NCBI RefSeq assembly: GCF_004217415.1
Contig: NZ_SHLI01000001.1
Coordinates: 1,941,239 to 2,005,238, forward strand
Direction of reading: 5' to 3'
Origin: Spiribacter vilamensis
GTDB taxonomy: Bacteria > Pseudomonadota > Gammaproteobacteria > Nitrococcales > Nitrococcaceae
Length of the DNA: 64,000 bases
How positions within the stretch are numbered: the first letter of the stretch is position 1; every line of letters starts with the position of its first letter. The position numbers and the translations under genes were made by a program. Under the pieces are notes generated by a model. It saw nothing but the letters and a program-made list of their open reading frames with translations, was not told where the DNA came from and did not search any database. This document shows, in pieces, positions 54,685-64,000 of this stretch.

Positions 54685-55454
54685 GTGTCGCCCCGCTCAA
54701 CGGCCCCCGGCTGCTGCAGATCACCGACACCCATCTCTACGCCGATCCCGACGCGGTCCATGCCGGCGTTGTACCGGAGCGGCGGTTCCGGGCGGTCCTG
54801 GCCGCCCTGTCGCCCTGGCTTGCCGATGCGCAGGCGATTCTGCACAGCGGCGACCTGGTCCATGACGGCACGCTCGCCGCGTACCAGCGGCTGCACTCGG
54901 CGCTGGGGGCGCTCGAGCGCCCGGGTCGGGTCATCCCCGGCAACCATGATGACCGCGAGGCGCTAGGGTCGGTGTTCGCGAGCGGTCCGATCAGTGCCGC
55001 GCGCACACTGGTGGTGGGGGACTGGACGCTGATCGGGCTCGACTCGCTCCAGCCCGGCCGGGTGACCGGGGCGCTCGCCGACGATGAGCTGGTCGCGCTG
55101 GACGCGGCGCTGGCGGCAATGACAACGCCCTGGTGCCTGATCGCCGTGCATCACCCGCCGGTCCCGGTGGGGACGCCCTGGCTCGACGCCCTTGGCCTCG
55201 AACAGCCCGAGCCGCTGTTGCAACGGATCGACGCGGATCCGCGCATTCGTGCGGTGCTTAGCGGGCACGTGCATACGGCGTCCAGCGCTCGCCGGCACGG
55301 GTGCCGCATGCTCACCACGCCCGCGACCGCCGCCCAGTTCCTCGCCGGTGCCGAACGCTTTACCACCGACCCCGGCGCGCCCGGGTTTCGCTGGCTGGAT
55401 CTGCGCGCCGACGGCGGGATCGACACCAGTGTCGTGCGCGTCCCGATGGATTGA
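54681..55454 (+). CDS. cpdA: Metallophosphoesterase, CpdA-like
   Basis: A 257-residue class III cyclic-nucleotide-phosphodiesterase-like protein. All five metal-site motifs are visible: ITDTHLYAD (residues 14-22), HSGDLVHDG near 57, PGNHDD near 90, VHHPPVPVG near 156 and LSGHVHTA near 196. CpdA hydrolyses cAMP; the family also contains phospholipid and nucleotide hydrolases, so the symbol is tentative. The ATG overlaps the deacetylase stop (ATGA). Confidence 0.82.
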   Translation: MSVAPLNGPRLLQITDTHLYADPDAVHAGVVPERRFRAVLAALSPWLADAQAILHSGDLVHDGTLAAYQRLHSALGALERPGRVIPGNHDDREALGSVFASGPISAARTLVVGDWTLIGLDSLQPGRVTGALADDELVALDAALAAMTTPWCLIAVHHPPVPVGTPWLDALGLEQPEPLLQRIDADPRIRAVLSGHVHTASSARRHGCRMLTTPATAAQFLAGAERFTTDPGAPGFRWLDLRADGGIDTSVVRVPMD

Positions 55455-55529
55455 TCGGTTGCACTTTCCAGTCCCCGGTACGGTCTTTACGCTTGCAGGG
55501 TTAAACAATACTTGATGGAGGTTAGCGCG

Positions 55530-55700
55530 ATGGAATATCGCTCGTGGATGTGTGTGGTCTGTGGCTGGATCTACGAAGAGGAAGACGGACTGCCCGATGA
55601 GGGCATCGAGCCCGGTACGCGCTGGGAGGACATTCCCGATGACTTTGCCTGCCCGGAGTGCGGGGCCGGTAAGTCCGATTTCGAGATGATCGAGATCTGA
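55530..55700 (+). CDS. Rubredoxin
   Basis: A 56-residue rubredoxin that carries one electron on a Fe(Cys)4 centre: ligands in CVVCGWIY near the N-terminus and CPECGAGKSDFEM near the C-terminus. I chose the ATG at 55530 because GGAGG lies 8 bp upstream; an earlier ATG at 55512 adds six residues. It is followed 2 bp later by thiE. Confidence 0.95.
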   Translation: MEYRSWMCVVCGWIYEEEDGLPDEGIEPGTRWEDIPDDFACPECGAGKSDFEMIEI

Positions 55701-55702
55701 GC

Positions 55703-56338
55703 ATGACCCACTCTATCGCCGGGCTCTATGTCATCACCGACGCACGCCAGCCCCGGCCGGTGCCGCTGGAGACCGCGGTGGCGGCGACGCTGCGCGGCGG
55801 GGCACGGGTTATACAGTACCGTGACAAATCCGATGACGCCGCGCGCCGGCAGCGCGAGGCGGCGGGCGTTGCGGCGCAGTGCCGGGAGGTGGATGCCTGT
55901 TTCATCGTCAACGACGATGTCGAACTGGCGCGCGCCGTGGATGCCGACGGCGTCCACATGGGTCGGGACGACGGCGACGTGGCGGCGGTCCGTGCGGCGC
56001 TGGGTCCGGATCGGTGGGTGGGCGTGTCCTGCTACGGCGATCTGGACCGCGCCCGTGCGGCGATCGACGCCGGTGCCGACTACCTGGCCTTCGGCAGTAT
56101 GTATCCCTCGCCGACCAAGCCCGAGGCGGCGGTGGTTCCGCTGTCGATCTTCGCCGCGGCGCGGGCGTTGACCGATCGGCCGTTGGTGGCCATCGGTGGC
56201 ATCAATGCCGACAACATCGCCGAAGTGACGGCGGCCGGGGCGGACGCGGTCGCGGTGGTGAACGCCGTTTCCGGGGCGGCGGACATCGAGGCGGCGACCG
56301 CCGATCTGATTGCCCGGGGTTTTGGAGAACAGTCATGA
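55703..56338 (+). CDS. thiE: Thiamine-phosphate synthase
   Basis: A 211-residue TIM-barrel enzyme joining the thiazole and pyrimidine moieties to thiamine phosphate. It has the family pattern [48 protein letters not shown] and the terminal [11 protein letters not shown] phosphate-binding region. The length is typical. It is 2 bp after rubredoxin and overlaps hemL as ATGA. Confidence 0.95.
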   Translation: MTHSIAGLYVITDARQPRPVPLETAVAATLRGGARVIQYRDKSDDAARRQREAAGVAAQCREVDACFIVNDDVELARAVDADGVHMGRDDGDVAAVRAALGPDRWVGVSCYGDLDRARAAIDAGADYLAFGSMYPSPTKPEAAVVPLSIFAAARALTDRPLVAIGGINADNIAEVTAAGADAVAVVNAVSGAADIEAATADLIARGFGEQS

Positions 56339-57618
56339 CGAGTCGATCCGAACCGCTTTTCGAACAGGCCAGCGAGTACCTTGTCGGCGGCGTCAACTCC
56401 GCGGTACGCGCGTTCCGGGCCGTGGGCGGTACGCCGGTTTTCATGCAGCGCGGCGAAGGCGCCTGGATCGAGGATGTCGATGGCAAGCAGTACGTGGATT
56501 ACGTGCTCTCCTACGGGCCGCTCGCCATCGGCCATGCCCACCCGGATGTCGTGCGGGCCATCGCCGATACCGCGGCCCGGGGCACGAGCTTTGGCGCGCC
56601 CACCGAGCTGGAGACCGAGCTTGCCATGAAGGTCCGGGAGATCATGCCCGGTATCGAGCGCCTGCGCATGGTCAACTCCGGCACCGAGGCGTGCATGAGC
56701 GCGGTGCGCCTGGCGCGTGGCTATACCGGTCGCGATCGGGTGCTGAAATTCCGCGGCAACTACCACGGCCATGTCGATGCCCTGCTGGTCGAGGCCGGCT
56801 CCGGCGTGCTGACCCTGGGGATCCCCGGTTCCCCGGGCGTGCCGGCGGCGGTGACCGAGACCACGCTGACCGCCCCCTACAACGACATCGATGCCGTCCG
56901 CCAGATCTTCGCCGAGTACGGCGACAGCATTGCGGCGGTGCTGGTGGAGCCGGTCTCCGGCAACATGAACTGCGTGCCGGCGCTGCCCTCGTTCCTGCAG
57001 GGCCTGCGCGAGGTCTGTGACGAGAGCGGTGCCCTGCTGGTTTTCGACGAGGTGATGAGCGGCTTCCGGGCGGCCCTCGGCGGGGCGCAGGCGTGGTACG
57101 GCATTTATCCGGACCTCACCTGCCTGGGCAAGGTCATCGGTGGTGGCCTGCCGACGGCCGCCCTTGGCGGGCGCGCCGACGTCATGGACTGGCTCGCGCC
57201 CACCGGGCCGGTCTACCAGGCCGGGACCCTGTCGGGTAATCCGCTGGCGATGGCCAGTGGCCTGGCCACCCTCACGGCGCTCTCGAAGCCCGGGGTCCAC
57301 GCCGATGCCGTGGCCTGGACTGAACGGCTGCTCGCCGGACTGCGCGAACGGGCGGCGAGTGCGGGGGTGCCGCTGCTCACGCACCAGGCCGGCACCATGT
57401 TCGGGCTGTTTTTCACCGACAGCGATTCGGTGGTCGGTTTCGAGGATGTCGCGGCCTGTGATGGTGATCGCTTCGTGCGATTCTTCCACGGCATGCTCGA
57501 GGCCGGCGTCTACCTGGCGCCCTCGGCGTTCGAGGCGGGGTTCGTGTCGACCGCCCATGATGAAACCGCTCTCCAGCACACGCTGGATGCGGCAGAGCGG
57601 GTGTTCGCCGATCTGTGA
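56335..57618 (+). CDS. hemL: Glutamate-1-semialdehyde 2,1-aminomutase
   Basis: A 427-residue PLP enzyme converting glutamate 1-semialdehyde to 5-aminolevulinate, the precursor of haem. The PLP lysine is in [19 protein letters not shown] near residue 265. Other blocks are [17 protein letters not shown] and [23 protein letters not shown]. The pairing with thiE is common in gammaproteobacteria. The stop overlaps the GTG of the next gene (GTGA). Confidence 0.97.
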   Translation: MTSRSEPLFEQASEYLVGGVNSAVRAFRAVGGTPVFMQRGEGAWIEDVDGKQYVDYVLSYGPLAIGHAHPDVVRAIADTAARGTSFGAPTELETELAMKVREIMPGIERLRMVNSGTEACMSAVRLARGYTGRDRVLKFRGNYHGHVDALLVEAGSGVLTLGIPGSPGVPAAVTETTLTAPYNDIDAVRQIFAEYGDSIAAVLVEPVSGNMNCVPALPSFLQGLREVCDESGALLVFDEVMSGFRAALGGAQAWYGIYPDLTCLGKVIGGGLPTAALGGRADVMDWLAPTGPVYQAGTLSGNPLAMASGLATLTALSKPGVHADAVAWTERLLAGLRERAASAGVPLLTHQAGTMFGLFFTDSDSVVGFEDVAACDGDRFVRFFHGMLEAGVYLAPSAFEAGFVSTAHDETALQHTLDAAERVFADL

Positions 57619-59483
57619 GCGGGCTCGAATCAGCGCTTGAGCCGCTCTTCGAGTGGCTCTCGGTCAACCCGGGCTGGACCGGGCTGATCATTGGCCTGAT
57701 TGCGCTAACCGAGTCGCTGGCGCTGGTAGGGCTGATCGTCCCCGGCGCCATCCTGATGTTCCTGGCCGGCGCCGCCGTGGGTGGCAGCAACATCCCGATC
57801 CTGCCCATGCTGCTCTGGGCGATGGCCGGCGCGATTATCGGCGACAGCCTCAGCTACTGGCTGGGGCGCCACTATCGCGACCGGCTGCGCACCCTGCCGC
57901 TGATCCGCCGCTACCCGCAGGCGCTGGACCGCGCCGAACGGCTGTTTCGGCAGCATGGCGGCAAGAGCGTGGTTCTGGGGCGTTTCATCGGCCCCGTGCG
58001 CCCGGTGATTCCCGCCGTGGTCGGCATGCTGGGCATGCCGCCGGGGCGCTTCTTCTTCGCCAACGTGAGCTCGGCCCTGGGCTGGGCGCCCGCCTATCTG
58101 CTGCCCGGTATCGTGTTCGGCGCCTCGGTCGTCCTCGCCATGGAGGTCATGGGCCGGCTGGTCGCCTGGCTGGTGCTCGGCTTCGGTGGCTTTCTGCTGC
58201 TGCGCTGGCTTATCCCGCGCGTCGATCGGCCGCTGCGCCTCGCCGGTAACCGACTGGCGCGGGCCATTGGTCGGCACCCGCCGCCGGGGCAGTGGCAGCG
58301 TTGGTTGTTGCCGCTTCATGCCGCCGTTCGTGCGCTCCGTCACCGGCAGGGGTGGCTCTGGTGGCTGGCGCTCGTGGCGGGCCTGACAACGCTCAGCCGC
58401 GCGGTGATTGTATCTGCACCGTCGGGCTGGGAGCGCGGACTGGTCGCCCTGTTCAATGCCCAGCGTACCGAGGCGCTACAGACGATCGGGTGGACGCTGA
58501 CACAGGCGGGCGGGCTGTTGCCGGTCACCGCCGCGGTGCTCACCCTGTTCGCCGTCCTCCGGCACCGCGGTGAGGAGCGGCGCGCACGTTACGCCCTGCT
58601 GAGCGTCTCGCTCGCGGTGATCACCGGGCTGGCGCTGAAGGGGCTGATCGGACTGCCCCGTCCGTCGGGACTGGCGACGACCGGCGACTGGGGGTCGGCC
58701 TTCCCCAGCGTCCACAGCGCGGCGATCGCGGCACTGGTAACGGCGTGGATAACACTGCTGCCCTGGCGGGCCCTGATTGCCCGGCGCGTGACCCTGGCGC
58801 TGGGCGGTGTGCTGGTGGGAGCGGTATCGATATCCCGCCTGCTGCTCGGGGTGCACTGGCCGCTCGATATCGTCGCCGGCCTGGGGCTGGGTATCGTTTT
58901 CGGTGCGCTGCCGGCGCTTGTCGATGGCGGTGCTCGGCAGCCGGTGCGCTTTCCGGCGGCGGTGAGCCTCTCCGCCGGGGTGCTGCTGGCGGTCACGGCC
59001 GCTGTCACCGTGCTCGACTGGCCGGATACCCGCGCGCATTACCCCTCGCGCGCGGATTTGCCGGCACCGAGCAGCGAACGGCTTGGCCTGGCGGGTCCGG
59101 GAGCGCCGTTCGTCGCGGCGGCCACCGCCGACGGGCACGGCGTCGTCGCCGACGACGGGGCGTGGAACGCGCCGCCGCCGTGGCGCTGGAACACGCTGCT
59201 GCGCTGGATCAGCCCGCGGCCGGATGCCGCCAGGCTGCCGGTGCTGCCGCGCTGGCATGAGGGCCGGCTGCCCGACCGCGTGTTCATTCGCTGGGATGTC
59301 GATCCGCGTCAGCGGTGGGTGTTGCGGATCTGGCGGGCGGAAACGCCGGCGGGTGAAACGCGTTCGTTGATCCACCTCGAGCGTGAAGTAATCCGCCCCG
59401 GTGTCCTTTTGCCGAGGCTGCGCCGCCACCGCCCGGAGCCGGCGGCGATCGAATCACTGGGGATCGGCGAGGCGCGCCAGTAG
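57615..59483 (+). CDS. DedA-PAP2-LssY fusion membrane protein
   Basis: A 622-residue three-part membrane protein. Residues 1-about 200 are a DedA (SNARE-associated) domain with [17 protein letters not shown] and [22 protein letters not shown]. Residues about 240-440 are a PAP2 phosphatase with [18 protein letters not shown] and [12 protein letters not shown]. The C-terminal about 150 residues resemble the LssY C-terminal domain. It may move and dephosphorylate a lipid or undecaprenyl phosphate, an inference from the parts. The GTG overlaps the hemL stop, and the 3' end overlaps convergent mpl by 30 bp. Confidence 0.85.
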   Translation: MSGLESALEPLFEWLSVNPGWTGLIIGLIALTESLALVGLIVPGAILMFLAGAAVGGSNIPILPMLLWAMAGAIIGDSLSYWLGRHYRDRLRTLPLIRRYPQALDRAERLFRQHGGKSVVLGRFIGPVRPVIPAVVGMLGMPPGRFFFANVSSALGWAPAYLLPGIVFGASVVLAMEVMGRLVAWLVLGFGGFLLLRWLIPRVDRPLRLAGNRLARAIGRHPPPGQWQRWLLPLHAAVRALRHRQGWLWWLALVAGLTTLSRAVIVSAPSGWERGLVALFNAQRTEALQTIGWTLTQAGGLLPVTAAVLTLFAVLRHRGEERRARYALLSVSLAVITGLALKGLIGLPRPSGLATTGDWGSAFPSVHSAAIAALVTAWITLLPWRALIARRVTLALGGVLVGAVSISRLLLGVHWPLDIVAGLGLGIVFGALPALVDGGARQPVRFPAAVSLSAGVLLAVTAAVTVLDWPDTRAHYPSRADLPAPSSERLGLAGPGAPFVAAATADGHGVVADDGAWNAPPPWRWNTLLRWISPRPDAARLPVLPRWHEGRLPDRVFIRWDVDPRQRWVLRIWRAETPAGETRSLIHLEREVIRPGVLLPRLRRHRPEPAAIESLGIGEARQ

Positions 59484-60797
59484 CCGGTCGTGGATGCCCC
59501 CGAAGGCGCCGTTGCTCATGATCACCACGGTATCGCCGCGGCGGGCGGCGCTCGCGACCTGCCCGATCAGGGTCTCGATGTCGGCGGCGGTCCGGCCCCG
59601 TGCACCGAGCGGTGCGAGGGCGTCGGCGACATCCCAGCCGAGATCCGGCGGCGCGAGCACGAACGACTGGTCGGCCGTGGCCAGCGCCTGGCCCAGCCGG
59701 TCACGATGGACGCCCTGGCGCATGGTATTGGAGCGCGGCTCGACCACCGCGATCAGTTGGCCATCGCCGCCTTCGGCGGCCAGTGCCTCGAGGGTGGCGG
59801 CGATCGCGGTGGGGTGATGGGCAAAGTCGTCGAGCACCTGCACACCCCCTGCCTCACCGCGCCATTGCAGACGGCGACGGACCCCCTTGAACCGGGACAG
59901 CGCGTCCAGGCCTGCGTCCATGGTGATGCCGGCATGCCGGGCGGCGAGCAGGGCCGCTGCGGTGTTCATGGCGTTGTGACGGCCGGGCAGCGGCGGAGTC
60001 CACTGCCAGTCACCGAGCTGCCAGTCGTTGCCATCGGGCGTCAGTCGATGAGCGGCGTCGGCCGCGGTCCCGAAGCCGATCCGCTCGCTCCAGCAGCCGG
60101 CGTCGAGGACCCGGGCGAGGGCCGGGTCGTCGGTGTTGACGACGATCCCGCCATTGCCGGGGACGGTGCGCACCAGGTGCTGGAACTGGCGCTCGATGGC
60201 CGCCAGATCGGGAAAGATGTCGGCATGATCGAACTCGAGATTGTTCAGCACCAGGGTCCGGGGCCGGAAGTGCACGAACTTCGAGCGCTTGTCGAAAAAC
60301 GCGGTGTCGTACTCATCCGCCTCGATCACGAAAAAGGGTGCCTGTCCCAAACGCGCCGGGGTGTCGAAGTTCTCGGGCACGCCACCGATCAGAAACCCGG
60401 GCTCGAGGCCGGCCGACTCGAGGAGCCAGGCCACGAGGCTCGCGGTGGTGGTCTTGCCATGGGTGCCGGCGACGGCGATGACCCAGCGCTCGTGGAGGAT
60501 GTGCCGCGCCAGCCAGTCCGGTCCGGAGTGGTAGTCGAGTCCGCGATCGAGCACCGCCTCCACGGCCGGGTTGCCCCGCGACAGGGCGTTGCCGATGACG
60601 ACCTGGTCGACGCGGTCGGCATGGACCAGTCGCTCATAGCCCTCGTGGACCTCGACGCCGGCGGCCGCGAGGACATCGCTCATGGGCGGATAGAGCGGGC
60701 CGTCCTGTCCACTGACCCGGTAGCCCGCCTCGCGGGCGAGCAGCGCCAGCCCGGCCATGAATGTCCCGCCAATGCCGAGGACGTGAACATGCCTCAT
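59454..60797 (-). CDS. mpl: UDP-MurNAc:L-Ala-gamma-D-Glu-mDAP ligase (murein recycling)
   Basis: A 447-residue Mur-ligase-family enzyme that attaches recycled tripeptide to UDP-N-acetylmuramic acid. It begins MRHVHVLGIGGTFMAGLALLA, has the ATP loop VAGTHGKTTTASL near residue 108, VIEADEYDTAFFDKRSKF near 155 (diagnostic of Mpl rather than MurC), and LDDFAHHPTAIAATL near 330. The start is set by the overlap with the upstream gene (ATGA). The 3' end overlaps the DedA-fusion gene. Confidence 0.95.
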   Translation of the reverse strand: MRHVHVLGIGGTFMAGLALLAREAGYRVSGQDGPLYPPMSDVLAAAGVEVHEGYERLVHADRVDQVVIGNALSRGNPAVEAVLDRGLDYHSGPDWLARHILHERWVIAVAGTHGKTTTASLVAWLLESAGLEPGFLIGGVPENFDTPARLGQAPFFVIEADEYDTAFFDKRSKFVHFRPRTLVLNNLEFDHADIFPDLAAIERQFQHLVRTVPGNGGIVVNTDDPALARVLDAGCWSERIGFGTAADAAHRLTPDGNDWQLGDWQWTPPLPGRHNAMNTAAALLAARHAGITMDAGLDALSRFKGVRRRLQWRGEAGGVQVLDDFAHHPTAIAATLEALAAEGGDGQLIAVVEPRSNTMRQGVHRDRLGQALATADQSFVLAPPDLGWDVADALAPLGARGRTAADIETLIGQVASAARRGDTVVIMSNGAFGGIHDRLLARLADPQ

Positions 60798-61300
60798 GCG
60801 CCGGACGCCATGCGTACGAAGGCACTGCCGCCGAAGACATAGGCGAGGGTGATGCCGATGCTGAGCGGACCGGTCATCGCCAGGGCAGCCTTGAGGATGT
60901 GATTGACGACGGCGATATTCCAGACGAGCAGCGCCAGAAACGCCAGCGCACCGATGGCCGTGGCCTCGTCGGGTCTGCCGATCAGTAGCAGGATCGGCAG
61001 ACCCACCACCGATATGAAGGCATCGGTGGCGAACAGCGCGGTGGCGCTCTGGACGAACCGCGGCGCGTATCCCCGCAGCCACAGGGCAATCGCCAGAAAG
61101 ACCAGGTTGTAGCCGGCGAGCAGCCCGATCTGCAGGAGCGGATTGGTGTCGGGCGTAAAGCGCTGGATGACGGGGACGTTGATCGCCGCGGTCAGGGCGA
61201 TCGCGGCGCCCATGAGACCGGTGGAAAAGGGCAGATCCTGCGGGCCGGCACGAAGCGTGACGAGCCCCAGAACCGGCTGGATGACGCGATTTGCGGACAT
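60794..61300 (-). CDS. Hypothetical multi-pass membrane protein
   Basis: A 168-residue protein with four hydrophobic segments (about residues 28-46, 56-74, 88-107 and 114-134) and no motif I recognise. Its stop overlaps the mpl start (ATGA), so it is translationally linked to murein recycling; a role in the envelope is a guess from position. The ATG at 61300 follows a weak ribosome-binding site (GGCAGTCGACACA). Confidence 0.75.
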   Translation of the reverse strand: MSANRVIQPVLGLVTLRAGPQDLPFSTGLMGAAIALTAAINVPVIQRFTPDTNPLLQIGLLAGYNLVFLAIALWLRGYAPRFVQSATALFATDAFISVVGLPILLLIGRPDEATAIGALAFLALLVWNIAVVNHILKAALAMTGPLSIGITLAYVFGGSAFVRMASGA

Positions 61301-61432
61301 TGTGTCGACTGCCTGCGGTTACCTGGAGGTGCCGCCGATGGTACCTGCTCGCGCGGGCGGCGTCGCGAGCGGGCCGCCGCGCCGACGAGTTGGTAGACTC
61401 GCGGATCTGATCAGGACAGAGGGGGAGTTCAC

Positions 61433-62692
61433 ATGCATGCCAGAAACGCCTTTTACGCCCAGTCCGGCGGCGTCACCGCGGTCATCAACGCCAGTGCCGC
61501 CGGGGTCATCGAGGCCGCACGCGAGCATCCCGAGGCGATCGGGACCGTCTATGCCGGGGCCAACGGCATTCTCGGTGCGCTCCACGAGGAGCTCATCGAC
61601 ACCGCTCGCGAGTCGGCGGAGACCATCGCCGCACTGCGCTACACGCCGGCGGGGGCCTTCGGCTCCGCGCGCTACAAGATGAAGGGGCTGGAGGAAAACC
61701 GCGCCGAGTACGAGCGCCTGATCGAGGTGTTCCGGGCCCACAACATCGGTTATTTCTTCTATAACGGCGGCGGTGATTCCCAGGACACCGCGCACAAGGT
61801 CTCGCAGCTGGGCGAAGCCATGGGCTACCCGATCACCTGCATCGGTGTTCCCAAGACCGTGGATAACGACCTGCCGGTGACCGATACCTGTCCCGGCTTC
61901 GGCTCGGTGGCCAAGTACATCGCGGTGTCGACGCGCGAGGCCGGGCTCGACGTCGCCTCCATGGCGGAGACATCGACCCGGGTGTTCATCCTCGAGACCA
62001 TGGGGCGGCACGCCGGCTGGATCGCCGCCGCCTCGGCCCTGGCGCGGGACCGGGACGACGCCCCGCCGCATGTCATCCTGCTGCCCGAGGTGCCGCTCGA
62101 CGAACAGCGCTTCCTGGCCCGGGTGCAGGCCTGTGTGGAGCGGATCGGCTACTGCGTGGTGGTGGTCTCCGAAGGGCTGCGAACCGCTAATGGCGAATTC
62201 GTCGCCGACCAGGGCACGCGCGATGCCTTCGGCCATGCCCAGCTCGGCGGTGTCGCGCCGGCGGTGGCGTCGATGGTGCGCGATCACCTGGGCTACAAGT
62301 ATCACTATGCCATCGCCGACTATCTGCAGCGGGCCGCGCGCCACATCGCCTCCGCGACCGACGTGGAGCAGGCCCATGCGCTGGGGCGGGCCGCGGTGGA
62401 GCTGGCGCTCGCCGGGCATAACGCGGTCATGCCGACCGTCGTGCGCGACGCCGACAGCCCTTATCGCTGGCACGTGGGTCAGGTGCCGCTGGAGACGGTG
62501 GCCAATCGCGAGGCGAAGATGCCCCCCGAGTACATCGACGCCGATGGGCTGTTCGTCACCGAGGCCGCATTGCGCTACCTGCGCCCGCTCATCGCCGGCG
62601 AGGACTACCCGCCCTATCGCGACGGCCTGCCCGAGTACGCCCGCCTGCGCGGCGAGCGCGTGGCGCGCCGGTGTCCGCCGTTCGGGGACTGA
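61433..62692 (+). CDS. pfp: Pyrophosphate-dependent 6-phosphofructokinase
   Basis: A 419-residue phosphofructokinase-family enzyme. The residues that choose the phosphoryl donor point to PPi: GGGDSQDT (residues 112-119) and K141 in VPKTVDNDL, where ATP-dependent enzymes have Gly in place of Lys. Substrate-binding blocks include [15 protein letters not shown]. The enzyme reversibly phosphorylates fructose 6-phosphate, saving ATP or running gluconeogenesis. The ATG follows GAGGGGGAG. No ATP-dependent enzyme occurs in this window. Confidence 0.93.
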   Translation: MHARNAFYAQSGGVTAVINASAAGVIEAAREHPEAIGTVYAGANGILGALHEELIDTARESAETIAALRYTPAGAFGSARYKMKGLEENRAEYERLIEVFRAHNIGYFFYNGGGDSQDTAHKVSQLGEAMGYPITCIGVPKTVDNDLPVTDTCPGFGSVAKYIAVSTREAGLDVASMAETSTRVFILETMGRHAGWIAAASALARDRDDAPPHVILLPEVPLDEQRFLARVQACVERIGYCVVVVSEGLRTANGEFVADQGTRDAFGHAQLGGVAPAVASMVRDHLGYKYHYAIADYLQRAARHIASATDVEQAHALGRAAVELALAGHNAVMPTVVRDADSPYRWHVGQVPLETVANREAKMPPEYIDADGLFVTEAALRYLRPLIAGEDYPPYRDGLPEYARLRGERVARRCPPFGD

Positions 62693-62717
62693 CCCGAACC
62701 CGACCGCGGCGTATACT
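62690..62717 (+). promoter_or_regulatory. Probable ppa promoter
   Basis: CTGACC (62690-62695) and TATACT (62712-62717), with a 16-bp spacer, lie about 36 bp upstream of the ppa start; the -10 matches five of six consensus bases. The -35 overlaps the pfp stop codon. Confidence 0.5.
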
Positions 62718-62753
62718 CCACGGCATTCAGCACATCGACATCAGGAGGTTTTC

Positions 62754-63281
62754 ATGGCCTACGAGGGCATCGACGCCGGCAAGAAGCTGCCGGACGACAT
62801 CAATATCATCATCGAGATCCCGGCCAACGCCGATCCCGTCAAGTACGAGGTGGACAAGGACTCCGGCGCCATCATGGTCGACCGCTTCATGGGTACGTCG
62901 ATGCGCTATCCGGCCAACTACGGCTATATCCCCGACACGCTCTGCGGTGATGGCGATCCGCTCGACGCGCTCGTGGTCACGCCGTTCCCGCTCGCGATCG
63001 GTTCGGTCATCCGCTGCCGCCCCGTGGGGGTGCTGGAGATGGCCGACGAGGGCGGTGAGGATGCCAAGCTGCTGTGCGTGCCGATCAGCAAGCTCACCCC
63101 GATCTACGACCGGGTCAACGGCCCGGATGACCTGCCGCCGCTGCTGCTCGAGCAGATCGGTCACTTCTTCGAGCGCTACAAGGATCTCGAGCCGGGCAAG
63201 TGGGTCAAGGTGAACGGCTGGAAGGGTTATGACGCCGCCGTGGCCGAGATCAACGACTCGATCAAGCGCTTCGGCGGCTGA
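62754..63281 (+). CDS. ppa: Inorganic pyrophosphatase
   Basis: A 175-residue family I pyrophosphatase hydrolysing PPi to phosphate. It has the family pattern [41 protein letters not shown] (metal-binding aspartates), and [12 protein letters not shown]. The ATG follows AGGAGG, and the length is typical. It sits directly downstream of a PPi-dependent kinase that competes for the same substrate. Confidence 0.97.
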   Translation: MAYEGIDAGKKLPDDINIIIEIPANADPVKYEVDKDSGAIMVDRFMGTSMRYPANYGYIPDTLCGDGDPLDALVVTPFPLAIGSVIRCRPVGVLEMADEGGEDAKLLCVPISKLTPIYDRVNGPDDLPPLLLEQIGHFFERYKDLEPGKWVKVNGWKGYDAAVAEINDSIKRFGG

Positions 63282-63286
63282 TCGAC

Positions 63287-63850
63287 ATGGTCAAGCTCAC
63301 GCGCATCTACACGCGCACCGGCGATACCGGACAGACCGGGCTGGGCGACGGCAGCCGGGTCGCGAAGACCGATCCGCGGGTGACCGCCTACGGCACGGTC
63401 GACGAGCTCAATGCCCTGCTGGGGATCTGCCGCCTGCACGCGGGTGGAGACCTGGAGTCGGCGCTGACGCGCATCCAGAACGATCTGTTCGATGTCGGTG
63501 CCGATCTGTGCACGCCCGAGCAGGAAGACCCGCCGTTCGAGCCGCTGCGCGTGGTCGAAGGCCAGACTGAGTGGCTGGAGGCGGAAATCGACCGCGTCAA
63601 TGCCCATCTCGAGACGCTGCGCTCGTTCGTGCTGCCGGCGGGCACGCCGGCGGCGACGCACCTCCACCACGCCCGCACCGTGGCCCGGCGGGCCGAACGC
63701 GATACCGCGGCACTGGCGGTCACAACGCCTATCAACGAGAACGTACTGCGTTATCTCAACCGACTCTCGGATTACCTCTTTGTCCTGGCCCGCGATGCCA
63801 ACCGCGACGCCGGGGGCGATGTGCTCTGGCAGCCCGGCGAAAACCGCTGA
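63287..63850 (+). CDS. Cob(I)alamin adenosyltransferase, PduO type
   Basis: A 187-residue all-helical ATP:cobalamin adenosyltransferase. The ATP-binding N-terminus RIYTRTGDTGQTGLGDG, followed by AYGTVDELNALLG, RRAERD near residue 145 and LNRLSDYLFVLAR are the family blocks. It makes adenosylcobalamin. It is 5 bp downstream of ppa and 2 bp upstream of prmA. Confidence 0.95.
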   Translation: MVKLTRIYTRTGDTGQTGLGDGSRVAKTDPRVTAYGTVDELNALLGICRLHAGGDLESALTRIQNDLFDVGADLCTPEQEDPPFEPLRVVEGQTEWLEAEIDRVNAHLETLRSFVLPAGTPAATHLHHARTVARRAERDTAALAVTTPINENVLRYLNRLSDYLFVLARDANRDAGGDVLWQPGENR

Positions 63851-63852
63851 CC

Positions 63853-64000
63853 ATGCCTGCTCACCAGGTTGCATTCGAGGTCGCGGCGTCCCGGGTGGAC
63901 ACCCTGGAGGCGGTGCTCGAGGCGGCCGGGGCCGAGGCGATTACCTGGGCCGAGGCGCCCGGCAGTGGCGCGGTCCTCGAGCCGCCGCCCGGCGAGACCC
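63853..64000 (+). CDS. prmA: Ribosomal protein L11 methyltransferase, N-terminal part
   Basis: Only 49 codons are inside the window. They read like the PrmA N-terminal domain: an early VAFEVAASRVDTLEAVLEA followed by GAEAITW and LEPPPGET, where the family has a similar helix and a PxPGETP turn. The catalytic domain lies outside. PrmA methylates ribosomal protein L11. Confidence 0.75.
   Translation, partial: MPAHQVAFEVAASRVDTLEAVLEAAGAEAITWAEAPGSGAVLEPPPGET

Noticed and set aside
61347-61370. Inverted repeat GCTCGCG-N10-CGCGAGC upstream of pfp
   Set aside because: It is entirely GC-rich, with a long loop and no link to a promoter element; likely chance.

Overview
The window is GC-rich, gene-dense chromosomal DNA with one long repetitive gap. 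Gene content and protein style (FolE/FolB, RibA, Mpl, OtsA/OtsB, BetA/BetB/BetI, TspO, YajG, YfaZ, Pat-like acyl-CoA synthetase) point to a gammaproteobacterium. The choline-to-betaine genes, the trehalose genes and a large glycerol-uptake cluster suggest a halophile or halotolerant heterotroph, possibly of the Ectothiorhodospiraceae/Spiribacter type. That placement is inference; no rRNA or tRNA gene was recognised.

Layout. 1-2711: 3' end of ilvA, a DksA/TraR zinc-finger gene, a 129-bp tandem repeat array (about 1136-1811), a DUF1289 gene and apt. 2726-8662 (minus): one tightly overlapping operon encoding an RND adaptor and pump followed by a NodIJ-like ABC-2 exporter. 8780-11259: a universal stress protein, a LysE exporter and folE-folB. 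11361-22458 (plus): a glycoside hydrolase-like protein with a GT4 glycosyltransferase, a glutathionyl-hydroquinone reductase, ribA, a second RND adaptor/pump, a GST-like protein and azlCD. 22517-24432: a LysR regulator, then tspO and gloA on the minus strand.

24476-34582 is the glycerol region. glpK (with gloA and tspO behind it) diverges from glpR-glpD and a six-gene ABC uptake cassette like rhizobial GlpSTPQV, including the small DUF2160 membrane protein. It ends in a strong terminator, carries a GlpR-like operator in front of glpD and has two hairpins in front of the binding-protein gene. The genes account for glycerol import, phosphorylation, oxidation to DHAP and probably methylglyoxal clean-up. 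Next come copA with a CsoR/RcnR-family regulator, and a convergent ADP-forming acyl-CoA synthetase/GNAT fusion.

40300-45102 holds betA-betB-betI, diverging from a choline/betaine-binding protein gene across a perfect BetI-type operator. 45099-50678 (minus) holds yajG-otsB-GH15-otsA-dinB with mutual overlaps. 50754-55454 carries MOSC, a small membrane protein, a GlcD-like FAD dehydrogenase, a YfaZ-like outer-membrane protein, a polysaccharide deacetylase and a CpdA-like phosphoesterase. 55530-59483 carries rubredoxin, thiE, hemL and a DedA-PAP2-LssY fusion. mpl and a membrane protein lie on the minus strand. The window ends with PPi-dependent phosphofructokinase, pyrophosphatase, a cobalamin adenosyltransferase and the start of prmA.

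I found no CRISPR array, insertion sequence, prophage or recognisable defence island. The least explained element is the 129-bp repeat array with its embedded dyads. The most informative regulatory architecture is in the glycerol and copper loci.
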